From Helianthus annuus (Eukaryota > Streptophyta > Magnoliopsida > Asterales > Asteraceae): DNA of 64,000 nucleotides. Shown piece by piece: positions 43,312-55,000 of this stretch (within the stretch, counting starts at the first letter, position 1; the number at the start of each line of letters is the position of its first letter). The notes below the pieces were generated by a model. It searched no databases, was not told where the DNA came from, and saw only the letters and a program-made list of their open reading frames with translations. Made by a program: the position numbers and the translations under genes. The DNA lies in contig NC_035447.2 of assembly GCF_002127325.2 (NCBI RefSeq), forward strand, positions 25,043,780 through 25,107,779, written 5' to 3'.

Positions 43312-43949
43312 CGAATCATAAAAACAGAGACGATTACAGACTAATGGCAGGTAGACGAGCAACAAGTTGCGCCGCTACCCCCTTCTGAATAGCAAACCCT
43401 ACCCTGCTAAACACAAAATTCTGCCCCTTAACATGTGCGGTGTTACTGCTTACCACCTGCTGAACCCGCTTGAGGAACCGCACCGCGTCAGGGGCGAGAG
43501 CACCAAAAGTATCGAAAGCGAATGGGACGAACACGTGCTGATTCTCGATGCAAGCTTTCTCATGCTTAGCTACTTTGGCCGCCTCTGCCTTAGTTATTGC
43601 TTGACCCGCCACAAACCCGTGGTCCCTTAGCCCAATGAGGGGGGACACACCTGTCAAATCAACACACGCGTGTTTTCCTCCTTCCCATCCAAAAACAAGA
43701 ATGTCAGCGGGCCATAGGGTAGATCTCCCTTCTAATGGATTGGTCAAGAAGTTCACCGGAGCTTCCTTTTTCGCCGAGATCCTTGCCCGCTTAATGACAT
43801 CATAAAGCACATCACGAACTAAATCGTGTCGATATTTAAATCCTGCTAATTCTTTGCAATGGATTGTATGCTCCCCAAAAGAATCCAAGCAAGACTTCCG
43901 ACATACAGGATACGGGTCATCAACCGGGAAAAGCGGTACCATCAGCCGA
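43312..43949 (-). pseudogene. 5'-truncated LINE fragment (RTE-like C-terminus), TSD TACTTGTTTAAT
   Basis: The minus frame (to a stop at 43334) encodes the C-terminal part of a plant non-LTR element ORF: a Cys/His cluster (CRKSCLDSFGEHTIHC), YRHDLVRDVLYDV, PADILVFGWEGGKHACVDL, FVPFAFDTFGALAPDAVRF and GFAIQKGVAAQLVARLP. The insert is bounded by a 12-bp direct repeat TACTTGTTTAAT (43300-43311 and 43950-43961), of the variable length typical of LINE insertions. Copies A and B show the empty site. There is no clear poly-A. The last about 80 residues are related to the two copies at 55.8 and 57.1 kb. Confidence 0.82.
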
Positions 43950-44887
43950 TACTTGTTTAATTTGTGTTTACCAATCGACACACCTAGTACGTCTCGTATT
44001 ATGAAGGTGTTACCGTTACCACATGTGTCCTGACATTCAAGGTGTTTGTTATATGATCATGGTCCTGACATTCAAGGACATTCAAGGTGCTTGTTACATG
44101 TGGCTTGAGCTCGATAAGTGAAGCTCGGGCTCGAGCTCATTTATTAAATGTGCCTCGATAACTTCTTGAGCTAGGACTCGAACTAGTTTAAGCATGGCTT
44201 GTTCGAGTTTTTAGCAAGTTGATCTCAAGTAGCGGCTCGGCTCGTTTACACCCCTAACAGTAAGCAATAAACAATTGATACTTAAGGTTCAAATTCAGTA
44301 TGTTTCAAAATCAACGTATTCTCAAAGGCAATTCATAATTAAAACAGTTCAATCTTTCGAGAAAAAAAAACTTGTTCAACAATATTCAATCAATCTGTAC
44401 TTTAAAATATCTAAGAAATAACGATAACAACTTAAAGGTATATCACCTTTTGCAATGTCATTGTTTTCCTTTCTACCCAAACGTACAAATGTGATGTAAT
44501 ATGCCAAAAGTAATTATTGGAACTACATTTAAACATAAATTAAAGTTTAATTTTTCATAAATCAAAGTTTCAATAATCAAGTTCACAAGAGATTTTATTG
44601 AACCATGTTTTTATTAATCAATACTCAAGTACACATCTAAACATATTCAATAATCACAACGATTTTCAGAATTTTCAAGCACATTCAAAAGGATTTTCGA
44701 AGTTGATTGTTAAGAAGGATATTGGAAGATCATGAATACCGAATGATAAAGATGATTACCCGGAAGGATTTTTGGTCGGATAATAAGACTGGAGGGTGTG
44801 GTATAAAACCCCTAGGGGCTTTATCACGCCACCTCAGCGCAACGTCATGTCCATGTCACATAGGGGGCTTTAAAGCCCCTTCTTTTA

Positions 44888-45226
44888 GGCCATAGGGTGT
44901 GGTTGGAGCCCCTTGGGGCTTTATCAGTCCAACTACGATCCACGTCAGCGCCATGTCAGCATTGGGGCTTTATCATGCCCCCCTTTAATTTGGAGGGTGT
45001 GGATGGAGCCCCGCCATAGCGCCCATCAATGGTCAATATGTTAAATTATGACCATTTTCAACGGTCAACATGTTAAATGCTCCTCGGTCCACGCGGATAA
45101 TGCCCGTTATCATCTTGGCGAGCCATCAATGACGCCTCGCCATAATGCCCATGGTGTGGTCCAATAGCGCCTTGGGGCGCTATAGATGCCCAACTGGCTT
45201 GGGTGGCGCCCCCACACCCTCCAGCC
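44888..45226. mobile_element. PIF/Harbinger MITE, 339 bp, TSD TTA
   Basis: Ends GGCCATAGGGTGTGG and (inverted) GGCTGGAGGGTGTGGGGG, with TTA at 44885-44887 and 45227-45229. The empty site is intact in copy A (22438-22440). Contains further GGAGGGTGTGG-type ends near 44995, so it may itself be composite. Confidence 0.78.
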
Positions 45227-45429
45227 TTAACTTGCAGGGTGTGGTATAAAGCCTCTATCATGATTACCTGATTATTTTTTTTATTTATATATTTTATTTT
45301 TTAAAATTAAATGCCAATTTTAATAACTAGAAAATTAAAAAAAAACATAATTTCATTGAAATAAAAGAAAAACATTACAAAATCCTAAAAATGCAAAGTT
45401 AAAAAATAAAGTACTAGAAAATAAAAACT

Positions 45430-46855
45430 ACATATTTTTCGCTCGAATGTGTGTCTTACGAGCCTCCAAAATGACTTTGTCCTGCTCTGCTAGATGTGAA
45501 AAGTCTTTCGTGAGAAATTCCATGTCTTTCTAGATTTATTTCTCCATTTATAGTTCTTGCTCCTTTTCCTTCATCGGGATTATTTTGTTGAGTCTGTTGT
45601 CGAACTCATCCAACCTTGACGGGCCATCCGATGGCGTTGAAGAAGACGTGTCTCGTTGCTCTGCTAGATGTGAAAAGTCTTTCGTGAGAAATTTCATGTC
45701 TTTCTAGATTTGTTTCTCCATTTTTAGTTCTTGCTCTTTTTCCTTCATCGAGATTATTTTATTGAGTTTGTTGTCGAACTCGTCCAACCTTGACGAGCCA
45801 TCTGATGGCGTTGAAGAAGATGTTTCTCGTGCTCGTGCCGCTGCCTTACTTTTATCCCTACCCTTTGGTCGTGGCAGTTCTTACGGTTGTTCAAATTCGT
45901 CGAAGTCGTCGTTTAGATTAATTGTTGTACGTGCATCGGACTCGGATGGTTCGGTAGTGGATGTTGATTTTGACCGTTTTGACCTATGGACGGTTGGGTC
46001 AAATAGCGGTAAAAGATGCCACTTGGAAGATTTGCGAAGAAGCTCCCACGAATTTAGTATCGTAACGGATGCCCATGATACAATCTATAGTCGGCGTGGG
46101 CTTGGGTCATAACGACCACGTCGCTCGAACCACTTCTTCTTCTATGATTGTTGACGAGATTAGTATGTATATTGTTGAAATTGCTAATCTTTGTCCTCAT
46201 AGCGGTCCACTTTCACGAAAAAGAGTCGGTCATACGATATTCGCCACGACCCATTGCGAGAAAAACTTCTCACGTATATGCCTCCAAAATACTTTTACAT
46301 CTTGGTCGTTTCCTATAAAAATGTTTAATTATAAAATATATTTACAAAAGAATATTTATAAAAGTATGTAAAAAAAAGTTTATGGAGATAAAAGTATATT
46401 TACCAACAATCTCATCTTCGGATACGTCGAGCCATGCTTGTGCCAACGCAAATTCTTCCTTAGGCGTCCACAATTCGACCTTCTTAGGAACACGTTTTCG
46501 GTCTCACCCTTCTTACGATGCCTTCTTGATCGTCTTGGGTTTCGGGTACGGATTCAGTTTCAGGTGTGTTTTAGGATTGGGGTATGTTTTGGGTTTGGGG
46601 TATGTTTTGGGGAAAAATGGAGGTTGAGAATAATATCCGTAAAAACCGGGAATCGGTGGAGTGGTCGGATGAGGAGAAGTTGGGGTGCTAGGTGGCATCG
46701 GATAATATCCAAACTCACCCGTCCGCGGGTCTATTCGATAAAGGTCTACTTTCTCGTTGTTGGGATTGTTTGGCGCACTTTGCCAAAAAAGGATGGCTCG
46801 AATCCCACACGTTTTGGTTGTTGGGAAACATTGTATGATTATTTAAAAAAAGTGT
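45430..46855 (-). pseudogene. Harbinger ORF1 (SANT plus NAM-associated), copy C
   Basis: The minus strand starts near 46845 with a Pro-rich N-terminus (SPHPTTPPIPGFYGYYSQPP, then a repeated PKTYPNPK). It continues with the SANT domain VELWTPKEEFALAQAWLDVSEDEIVG (about 46390-46470), a gap with an intron-like AT stretch, HIREKFF, and the NAM-associated part NSWELLRKSSKWHL, HRSKRSKS and a duplicated coiled-coil tail. Stops and frameshifts occur throughout. The partner transposase is absent, so this is an inactive non-autonomous copy of the same family as 22640-23325. Confidence 0.75.
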
Positions 46856-47139
46856 AGAGATTTTGTATAAAGGGTGAGGTAGAAGGGATGAAAATTATGG
46901 GAAAAAGTTGGGTATTTATAGGTGAATTTTATAAAATTTAAAAAAAAAAATTTATTTGAATGTTACCGTTGCAACAGTAACTTTGACCACTAATTTCTCG
47001 TTCAAACCAATTTCCCCTCGTTAACGTGATGGCAAGCTTACCATGGCGCCCCCCTTTCAATGCCGCTATGTGGCCGATGGCGCCCCCGGGGCTCTATGGA
47101 GGATGAGGTGGCGGGGTGGCGTTAAGCTACACCCACCGG

Positions 47140-47800
47140 CCTACTGGTGATGAAAACTGAACTAAGATGATGATGAATCGCAAGGTGAAGACCGATCGAC
47201 CCCTGCCATTTTTAGAAAAAAACTGAGTAATAGCAACCTACGTACGTTTACTTTTTGTCTTTGTAATCAATTTCCGCAGGTTTCATCAGGCTCCTCTTGG
47301 GCATAGACCGATTACATGTAATCACTGGGACTGAGGACCGCATCATCAAGGACGAAGGCATGTTGGTCTCGGTACAGGTTTTTCCTTACAGGGTATGATG
47401 TTAAGTTGCCCATCCCTGCATTTACCTATAATTCTTCATCATCTTTGATTCACAAAATGTTACACATTAGTTTGTTATTTAATCGGATGGCTGTAATAGT
47501 AAAAACATCAGCTTACCGAGTGCTTGTTATTTTAAACAGTTAAATTAGATACTTATATAACCTTTGTACTGAATTTATCAAACTTCAAAAAGGTACCTTA
47601 ATGCACATGCGATTAATGCACCGACATGAACCATTGACAACCATGATGGTTTACCAGGAAGGCAAGAAGTTCACAAGGCTCAGATCTTTGTGAATGATTT
47701 CAATAATGGTAAACATAAAGCTAAGAGCAAAATACCGTCTGCGGTTGCTATATTCCGTCATCAGATAATACAAATTCAAACCGAAAAAAGGTAAAGCTGT
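47140..47800 (+). other. possible orphan exon; otherwise nothing recognised
   Basis: Between TTTCCGCAG (ends 47279) and GTATGATG (about 47393) a plus-strand stretch can be read as LLLGIDRLHVITGTEDRI and onward with no stop. It is bounded by plausible splice signals and looks protein-like, but I could not assign it. The rest shows no gene. Confidence 0.25.
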
Positions 47801-47932
47801 AAACTTAAATTAAAAGACTTGCTGGAGACAAAACTTTCAAAATGTGATTTAACACTTCAACTAAAAGCAATAACAAGACTTGTGTGTGCACACCTCTGTT
47901 GTTCCTCGATGTTCGCCAAGATGAACCAAAAT

Positions 47933-50900
47933 CTAACTTATCACCAAACCTTGCATCGCTGGAGTTCCTTCTTCGGTGGCCTTGTTTGCTTGAATGGTTG
48001 TTATTACATTTGCTATGTTACCCTGAAAAACAAAATTTTCATAAATTATAAAAATACAAAAAAAACGAATAGAATGTCACAAAAGAGGACGATATATTAT
48101 TTACCCTCCATGTTGCCAGCTTTTCTCGTAGGGCTAGCCACTGGCGTGGCCCAAAAACACGCTCAGTGCAGCGGCTACACAAAACATGAAACAGTATACA
48201 AGTCAAAATAAAAAAGGCAACAATAATAAAATAATTTTAAAAAAATAGAAAGGACATGAAGTTTCTATGCACCTCACTCTGATGACTTGATTCATTTGGT
48301 CGATTTTGCAATCGATGAGTTTAGAAGTAATTGCTTTAACTACCCACGGTTCAACTTCATCATCCTCTATCTGCAAAGAACGCCACCGTGATGTGGGCAA
48401 AAAGGGGTGAGAATCTTGTTTGTGTGGGTGCGTGTTGTGAGAGGGTGCGAGTGTATGAACAAATCGTGTTTTTACCTGGAGTGTGTCCTTTATCAAAGAA
48501 TAGGAAATTTGGCCAGATTCATTAGAGGCAAGATCGACAATTGACATCAACCGCATCTTTGCTATACATTCTTCATGTACAAGACCTACACATTGCAAAG
48601 AAAATACCACCATAAATTGAGTGTAGAAAAGGTAAAACAACTACTACGAATTAAAAATTGCAGCGTCAGCATAGTTGTTAATGGTGAATATGCTACATAG
48701 CAAATAGCGAAAAATGGTGGGCGGCTATTTTATAAATAGCGATACAATAGAAGAAAAATTTTAAAAACATTTATATGTATATTATATCAAAATACCCTGG
48801 TATATATGCTATTTTACATGTATATTTAACAAAAAACCTAAAATCCAGCTATTTTATAGCAATAATTAATTGCTATTTATATTAAAAAATATTAAAGGTC
48901 GCTACCATCGCTATCTATCGCTACAGAGGCTATAGCGAGACTAGACCTATACGCTACGCTATTCGCTATAGCGAGCGTAGCGATCGCTATTGACAACTAT
49001 GAGTGTCAGGTTAGGTCAACCCACAAAACCTTTTCTTTTTTTTTCTTTTTCTGATGAATCATTAACGGCTTTATTATGATTGCATAGAAAAACAATTTTA
49101 GTACAGTTAGATTCTAAATCTTCGAATAAAAATGATTTACAAGATCATATGCATTAAAAATAAACTTTGGGCGACTTTTAATCCGTTTGACTTATCAAGC
49201 GTTCACAAGTAGATGAAGGTAATTACCATAGCTTTTCAATAATTCAGAATTTGTGGTGTGGAACTCCAAGTAAGCGTCTAGCCTCTGAGTCTGAAAAATC
49301 TTCAAAAGCTGATATACTAATGCATACTTGGTGTCTTTCTCCAATTGTGCTACAGCAGGCATCTCAAGCAAATCATGCTGACACGGGTTGAAACACAAAA
49401 AATTATCAATTTCAAAATCTGATTTGAGAAAGAACCAGTAAACCAAACATCATTCCCTTAAAAAACGAATTATAACAATCGCGTGAATGTTATGTACCGA
49501 TTGTTTCTGACATCGACTTAGCACATAGTTTAATATAAGTCCATCAAATGATTAAATGCCTAAAATGCCCCTTAATAAAACAAGGACAAAACTTGTAGAC
49601 TAGAATAATTCTCTTCAATATATTGTGACTATTGTTAGCGGGCAAATAATTAAATTTTAAAGACAAATATTTGAAAAAATAAACATTGCATTTTACATTA
49701 GACATTTGTGTTTAAAGAATAATATACGCCATAGACATGAATATACCTTTTCATATAAAGTTGGGTTTACCTTGTAAGAATGTACAGATAAATTCCAAAA
49801 ATCTTAAACAGTACGTGTAATAACCAAAAAAACTTAATAAAAATATAAACTTTTAACCACATAACTTCCTTGAGAAGGTTGAAACACATACCTATTTCCA
49901 CCCTTTTGTTACAATGCAATAATTAATAAATGCAAAAAGAAACTACATAATGTACTATTGTACTACGTACGCTGCTAAGATTAAAGAAGCATTTATCAGT
50001 AAGATAATTTAATACCTGAAACATGTCAGGTGCCTTGACAAATTCAACAATAGTGTGAGCAGCTTCTTCCTTAGCTTCCTCCGTAACATGTGCATCCTCA
50101 CCAGAAAAGGTTGCCAAATACTTTGTTAAGAACTTAAGGGTTTCCTTAGGGGAGCTAAATTTCATCAAGGCAACAAACAGAAGATATTGCATAATTTAGT
50201 GAATGAACAAGAATATCAACAGAAATCACAAAAAAATGAACCACAAAACGGATTTTCGTAAAGTTATATCTACATGCCTGTAAACGAACCGAACGTTCAT
50301 GAACTGTTTGTGAACTTGTTCGGCGAGAAGTTTGTTTATGCTTGTTTATTCAATAAACGTATGAGCATGAACACAATTTTTTGTTCATTCATTTATGTTC
50401 GTTAACGTTCGTTTATGTTCGTTCCTTTGTTTATGTTTGTTCGTTTATGTTTGTTCGTTTATGTTTGTTCCTTTATGTTCGTTTCAATTAAAATACATAA
50501 GTAGTTTATATTCATATAAACATTAAACATTAAACATAAAATAAACTTTCTAACTACTTGTATAAATATAATTAATTGGCAATTGGCCTTTTCTAGCAAT
50601 AAAAATGGATTTTCCAATGAAATTTATCGTAATTAATCACTAATTTATATAAAAAAATTACCTTATGTCGTTTATGTTTAGTCAATTATGTTCCATTATG
50701 TTTGTTCGATTATGTTCAGTTGGGTTGTTTATTGATTGTTTAAGTTTGTTCGTTTACGTTCGGGAACTGTTCGCTTATGTTTTAAATGAACAAACATAAA
50801 GAAACACAACATGAACAAAAAAATGTGTTCAATTATATGTTCATGTTAGGTTAAAGTTAAATGAACAAACACGAACATGGTTCATGTTCATTCGGTTCAT

Positions 50901-53900
50901 TTACAGACCTATATCTATCTTCATACCTTTTATGTTCCTTCAACACATTAGAAACGGAGAGGAAAAGATCTCTTTGATCCTGGACTCCAAGATCCCATTC
51001 TTTCAACAAACTGTCCATCTTTTTAAAAGACGGAATAACGTGTTCTACGACCTTTCCCTCCAATGCCAATTTAAGGGCATTCTTGTAAACGCAGAACCTA
51101 CCGTAAGGATTCTCCAACAGGTTGTAGAGATTGAACAGGCTGAAAAGATGGAAAAAAAGACGTGGTTTAGATGCTATTGATTGTGAATAATGATGGAAGC
51201 TTACATTTTTAATCGTAGTGCAGGCTTATCATTTGGTTGTTGTGCAATTTTTGAGGATAAGAGTTTTGCCATCTCTAACAGTTCTTCAAGGCTTTCGGGT
51301 TTCTTCACGAGATCACAGATAATGGTGAAGATACACTCAAGATCTAAGGTAAGGGAAAACAAATACCGGATTAAAGTTTTGTTAGTATATAAGTACAAGA
51401 GAAAGAAAACGGTACAGGAGAATGATAAATCATTTGCAGTAGTATGCCATTGAAAATAACATTAACCACATCCTATTTTAGCTTATCTATAGAACCAACA
51501 AATAAATGGAAAAATAGCAGCAACTCTATCCTTTAATTAGCTTGTCAAGAGGAAGTGATGGAAATGATAGTGCACAGTGCAGTGATAATATAGCTATTAG
51601 CTCGAACTACGATGTCTCGCCCGATACGCATTAAACAGGTGGAAAACATAAGAAACCAACACTTACACCAGAATAACTAAACAAAAATATAGGTTTCTAT
51701 GGGATAATGAAACAGTGAAGACTTATTATCAACATGTTTGGTGCGTGCAAGTGTACATTTGACGTGACATTATACTTTTGTTTGCCAATAAGAAAACCGC
51801 CATAAGAAAACAACAATCAGAGAAGCCTCACGGGTAGCAATCCAACCAATGAAACATACACAATAAGGCATCTCAAGACAAGTCTTTTTAATACATCTTC
51901 TTTGTTTGGACTTTAGCATACATCTTAAGTGCGAAGTATGTAACGTACGATTTGCAACAGAATGCATATTAAACCAACAACTCCAAATGCTATTCAGATC
52001 TTAACCAAGCATCATTCATGTAATAGAACACAAATACCATCAGAGTAGAAGTGTAAAACACAAACTTCATATGACGTGTGCTAGCTATTGGTCAGAATAA
52101 GTTTTTGGATGCCCTGTGCAAAAAATCATCAAACTACAAAACAACAAAGCCCTAAAAAGAAAAGCAAAGCATCAAATCATCAATCCTTCTAGACAATACA
52201 CCAAAAACGTGTTACTTAAAATAGCGTCCTAATCTTCTAGGAATACAATAACATTCTTTATCAGGAATACAATCTTAAATTTTCAACAAACACAAGTATA
52301 TTAACAACCACATAGAAACACACCAAATAAAAAGCTAAAAACTGAATCACCAGATTGAGTTTAACAATTTAACCTTTATCTGATGCTTTGGAAAACACCA
52401 AATCAGCAGAAGTAATCATCAACGAAGCCAAATCCAACCATCTACCAGCAATCATGAACTCCTGAGCCTCCAAACACAAGCTACTCACTTGTTGTTCAGC
52501 CACCTGAGCCAAATTTCACAAAATTCAAACACAAATTAACCTAAAATACTCACCAAATCCACAACAAACATATCAACGACGGTTTTCAGTACAGTTTCAA
52601 CTTGCATAACCGTTAATTAACAACAAATCCACTTACATAACACTCAAATTTCACAAATCCAAACACAAATTAACTTAAAACACTAACCAAATCCACGACA
52701 AAACATATCCGAAACAGTTTGTAGTACAGTTTCAACTCTCATAACCATTAATTAACAACAAATCCACATGAATAACACTCAAATTCACATACTAAAACCA
52801 AGGTTTAAAAAACGGAATCGAGTTTCGAGGCGTTTTCCCTTCGCCTCACGAGGCGTAAGCCTCGAAGCGAAACAAGGCGTAACTAATAAATAAATATAAA
52901 AATTATATATCTTACAAAAAATTAAATAATACTTCAAAATTCTAATAAATACTTCTAGAATTCATTGGGCCAAGTCAAAATTGCTTGATTTATAGGAATG
53001 AGCCCAAGTTTAAAAAAGGGCCCAAGTTTTAAGAAAGAGCCCAAGTTTATAAAAACTCATGTCATCTTCTTCAGACCTACTCATCATCTAAAAACCTCTC
53101 CACTCTCCATCCGAAACCCTAATTGTTGATACAGCCGTCATTCCAAATGCTTTGTTTCTTCTGGATCATCCACGCTACATGTCCATCTGCTGTGGTTCTT
53201 CCTCAGTGCCACACCTGGTAAGCATCAGTTGTTACAGCCGTCTTCTCCAATGTACAAAACCCTAATTCTCCGGTTCCCATCGGAAACGCACGCCTCTTCA
53301 TAAACGATCGCCTCTGCTAGATACGACCCGCCTCGGACCAATGAGGCGTGCGTATCAAAATAGCCAGCGAGGCACCGCCTCAAAAATGATTTCTTCCCGT
53401 CTCGCCTCCAGGCGCGCCTCAATACGGACGCCTCGAACGTTTTTTAAACCATGATTCAAACACAAATTAATCTAAAATACTCACCAAATCCACAATAAAC
53501 ATATCCGCAACAGTTTTCAGTACTGTTCAACTCTCATAACCATTAATTAACACTTAACAACAAATCTACATGAATGAAACTCAAATTTCACAAATTCAAA
53601 CACGGATTAACCTAATACTGACCACCAAATCCACGACAAACATATCCGAAATAGTTTGCAGTACATTTTCAACTTACATAACCATTAATTAACAACAAAT
53701 TCACGTAAATAAGCACTCAGATTTCACAAAATCAAACACAAATTAACCTATTTTCCTATAACAACCACCAAAACCACAACAAACATATCCGCAACCGTTT
53801 GCAGTACAGTTTCAACTTACAGAACCGTTAATTAACAACAAATGTACGTGAATAACACTCTAAGTGATTAAAATGTTAAGAGATAATACCTCAGGACCGG

Positions 53901-53982
53901 CTTCGGCCCAGGACATCTCGGCGGTGAAACGGACAACGGAGAGGACGGGATCCTCCTCTGACGTAGGGACTACCGTCGTCAT
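47933..53982 (-). CDS. EIF3M: eukaryotic translation initiation factor 3 subunit m (PCI domain)
   Basis: Complete ten-exon gene, 410 codons. Exons (minus order): 53890-53982, 52374-52503, 51205-51343, 50927-51139, 50016-50154, 49227-49377, 48476-48585, 48273-48370, 48105-48174, 47933-48022. Every intron is GT...AG and the phases add up. The protein starts MTTVVPTSEEDPVLSVVRFT and includes LCLEAQEFMIAGRWLDLASL, QQPNDKPALRLKI, LKFLTKYLATFSGEDAHV, AVAQLEKDTKYALVYQLLKI, and the C-terminal PCI winged-helix part (KAITSKLIDCKIDQMNQVI, REKLATWRGNIANVI). This matches plant eIF3m as I know it (about 410-417 residues). The eIF3 complex, assembled through PCI/MPN subunits, binds the 40S ribosome and promotes initiation in the cytoplasm. 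Introns 1, 4 and 6 hold MITEs; the frame is unbroken. Confidence 0.95.
48670..49001. mobile_element. MITE in eIF3m intron 6
   Basis: Inverted ends CATAGTTGTTAAT and CATAGTTGTCAAT, 8-bp target duplication AGCGTCAG (48662-48669) against AGTGTCAG (49002-49009). The interior is rich in TAGCGA/CGCTAT words. 332 bp, no coding capacity. Confidence 0.8.
50273..50909. mobile_element. TTCGTTTATG-rich MITE in eIF3m intron 4, TSD TATATCTA
   Basis: A complete 637-bp relative of 14130-14930. Ends contain CCTGTAAACGAACCGAA and the inverted counterpart of GTCTGTAAATGAACCGAA. The perfect 8-bp duplication TATATCTA is at 50265-50272 and 50910-50917, suggesting a hAT-type element. On the gene's strand it begins within about 10 bp of the exon 4 donor (GT at 50926-50925). 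Confidence 0.85.
52504..53889. repeat. about 120-bp degenerate tandem repeat in eIF3m intron 1
   Basis: Segments with CACCAAATCCAC(A/G)ACAAACATATC, CAGTACAGTTTCAACT and CCGTTAATTAACAACAAAT recur about five to six times, interrupted by the MITE at 52802-53450. The first unit reaches to within about 15 bp of exon 2. Confidence 0.75.
52802..53450. mobile_element. MITE in eIF3m intron 1
   Basis: Inverted ends GGTTTAAAAAACG (52802-52814; inverse at 53438-53450), with GAGGCG/CGCCTC repeats next to the ends. The exact target duplication is unclear. The flanks are themselves diverged repeats of the CACAAATTAACCTAAAATACTC type (52500-52800, 53455-53860). Confidence 0.7.
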
Positions 53983-54189
53983 GGTGGCGGTGGTGGTGGC
54001 GATGTGCGACGGCGATTTTGGTTGGATTGCTTATCGGCAACGCTGATAATAATCGAGAAAGAGAGAAGCAAAAACCCTAGATGCTTTTACTGGTAAATAC
54101 GGTTAAACAAGTGTACCCGTGGATAGTCCGGTTATTAAATGGTTGAGAGTTCTATTTTTATTTTTATTTTTTTTATTTGAACGCAGCAA

Positions 54190-54370
54190 ATGTATCAACA
54201 TGCGAAATTTGGTTTATAACATGCGACTTTCATTTTTTATACACATGCGATTTGTAGATTTTTTTTACATATGCGATTTGTAGTTTTTTATAAACATGCG
54301 ATTTACTTGTTTTTGTACATGCGAAGTTTATTTTTTCAGTAACATGCGATTTTCATTTTTTTGTAACATA
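54190..54370. repeat. ACATGCGATTT repeats upstream of eIF3m
   Basis: About six ACATGCGA(A/T/C)TT words spaced roughly 25-35 bp, separated by T-rich spacers. Same core as the cluster at 34140-34340. Confidence 0.65.
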
Positions 54371-54623
54371 ACGTGTGATTTGTTATCGCGTACGTTAGGG
54401 CATATTGTACGATATACTTTTTTATAAATATTTCTTTTAATTAAATTTTCTAGTTTTTTTAATAGAAATCCTTGAATATTTTAATTAAATTTACTAGTTT
54501 TTTTTAATAGAAATCCTTGAATATTCTAGGATGAATACACCACAACTTCGTTTATGTAGAATTTAAAATTTCAATATTTTGATTGTAAAGCACACACTTT
54601 AACTATGAGAACTATTAAATTTA

Positions 54624-54921
54624 GAGTAAATTACTTTTTGAGTCTCTGTGTTTTAGTGATTTTAACCATTTAAGTCCAAAATCAAAAAGTTTAACGCCCT
54701 GAGTCCCTAATCATTTATTTTATAACGTTTTGAATCCAATTTTGTTCATTTTATAACGATTTGAGTCCAAAAAATTGGACTCAAAATGTTAAAATTTGGA
54801 CTCAAAAGGACTCAAATAGTTAAAGAAAATGCTTATAGGGACTCAGGTCGTTAAACTTTTTGCTTTTGGACTCAACTAGTTAAAACCACTAAAACACAGG
54901 GACTCAAAAAGTAATTTATCC
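54624..54921. mobile_element. Mutator-like MITE, 298 bp, 9-bp TSD TTAAATTTA
   Basis: A nearly palindromic element: the first about 45 bp (TAAATTACTTTTTGAGTC then TGTGTTTTAGTG) is the inverse of the last 45. The 9-bp direct repeat TTAAATTTA at 54615-54623 and 54922-54930 fits Mutator-type insertion. Confidence 0.82.
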
Positions 54922-55000
54922 TTAAATTTACTAGTAGTTGTGAGTTTGATTGAGTGACGTGGAAACTTGTATGTTATAAAAATACTTCTGTCTAAGTTAT

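Larger units (their letters stand above)
41395..46105. repeat. segmental duplication copy C (carries RALF copy 4)
   Basis: Collinear with copy A over the RALF gene, upstream region, GAGCTCGA-rich stretch and Harbinger remnant. It is interrupted by a hAT MITE (42455-43190), a LINE fragment (43312-43949) and a Harbinger MITE (44888-45226), all absent from copy A. Its first about 300 bp (41453-41700) match RALF copy 1 (1189-1420) instead. Confidence 0.75.

Noticed and set aside
45073..45261. 62-codon minus frame
   Set aside because: It falls in the Harbinger MITE and its GC-rich end repeats; no domain is visible.
47279..47395. Trehalose-phosphate synthase exon
   Set aside because: Only a GIDRL-like word supports it; the flanking residues do not fit the family.
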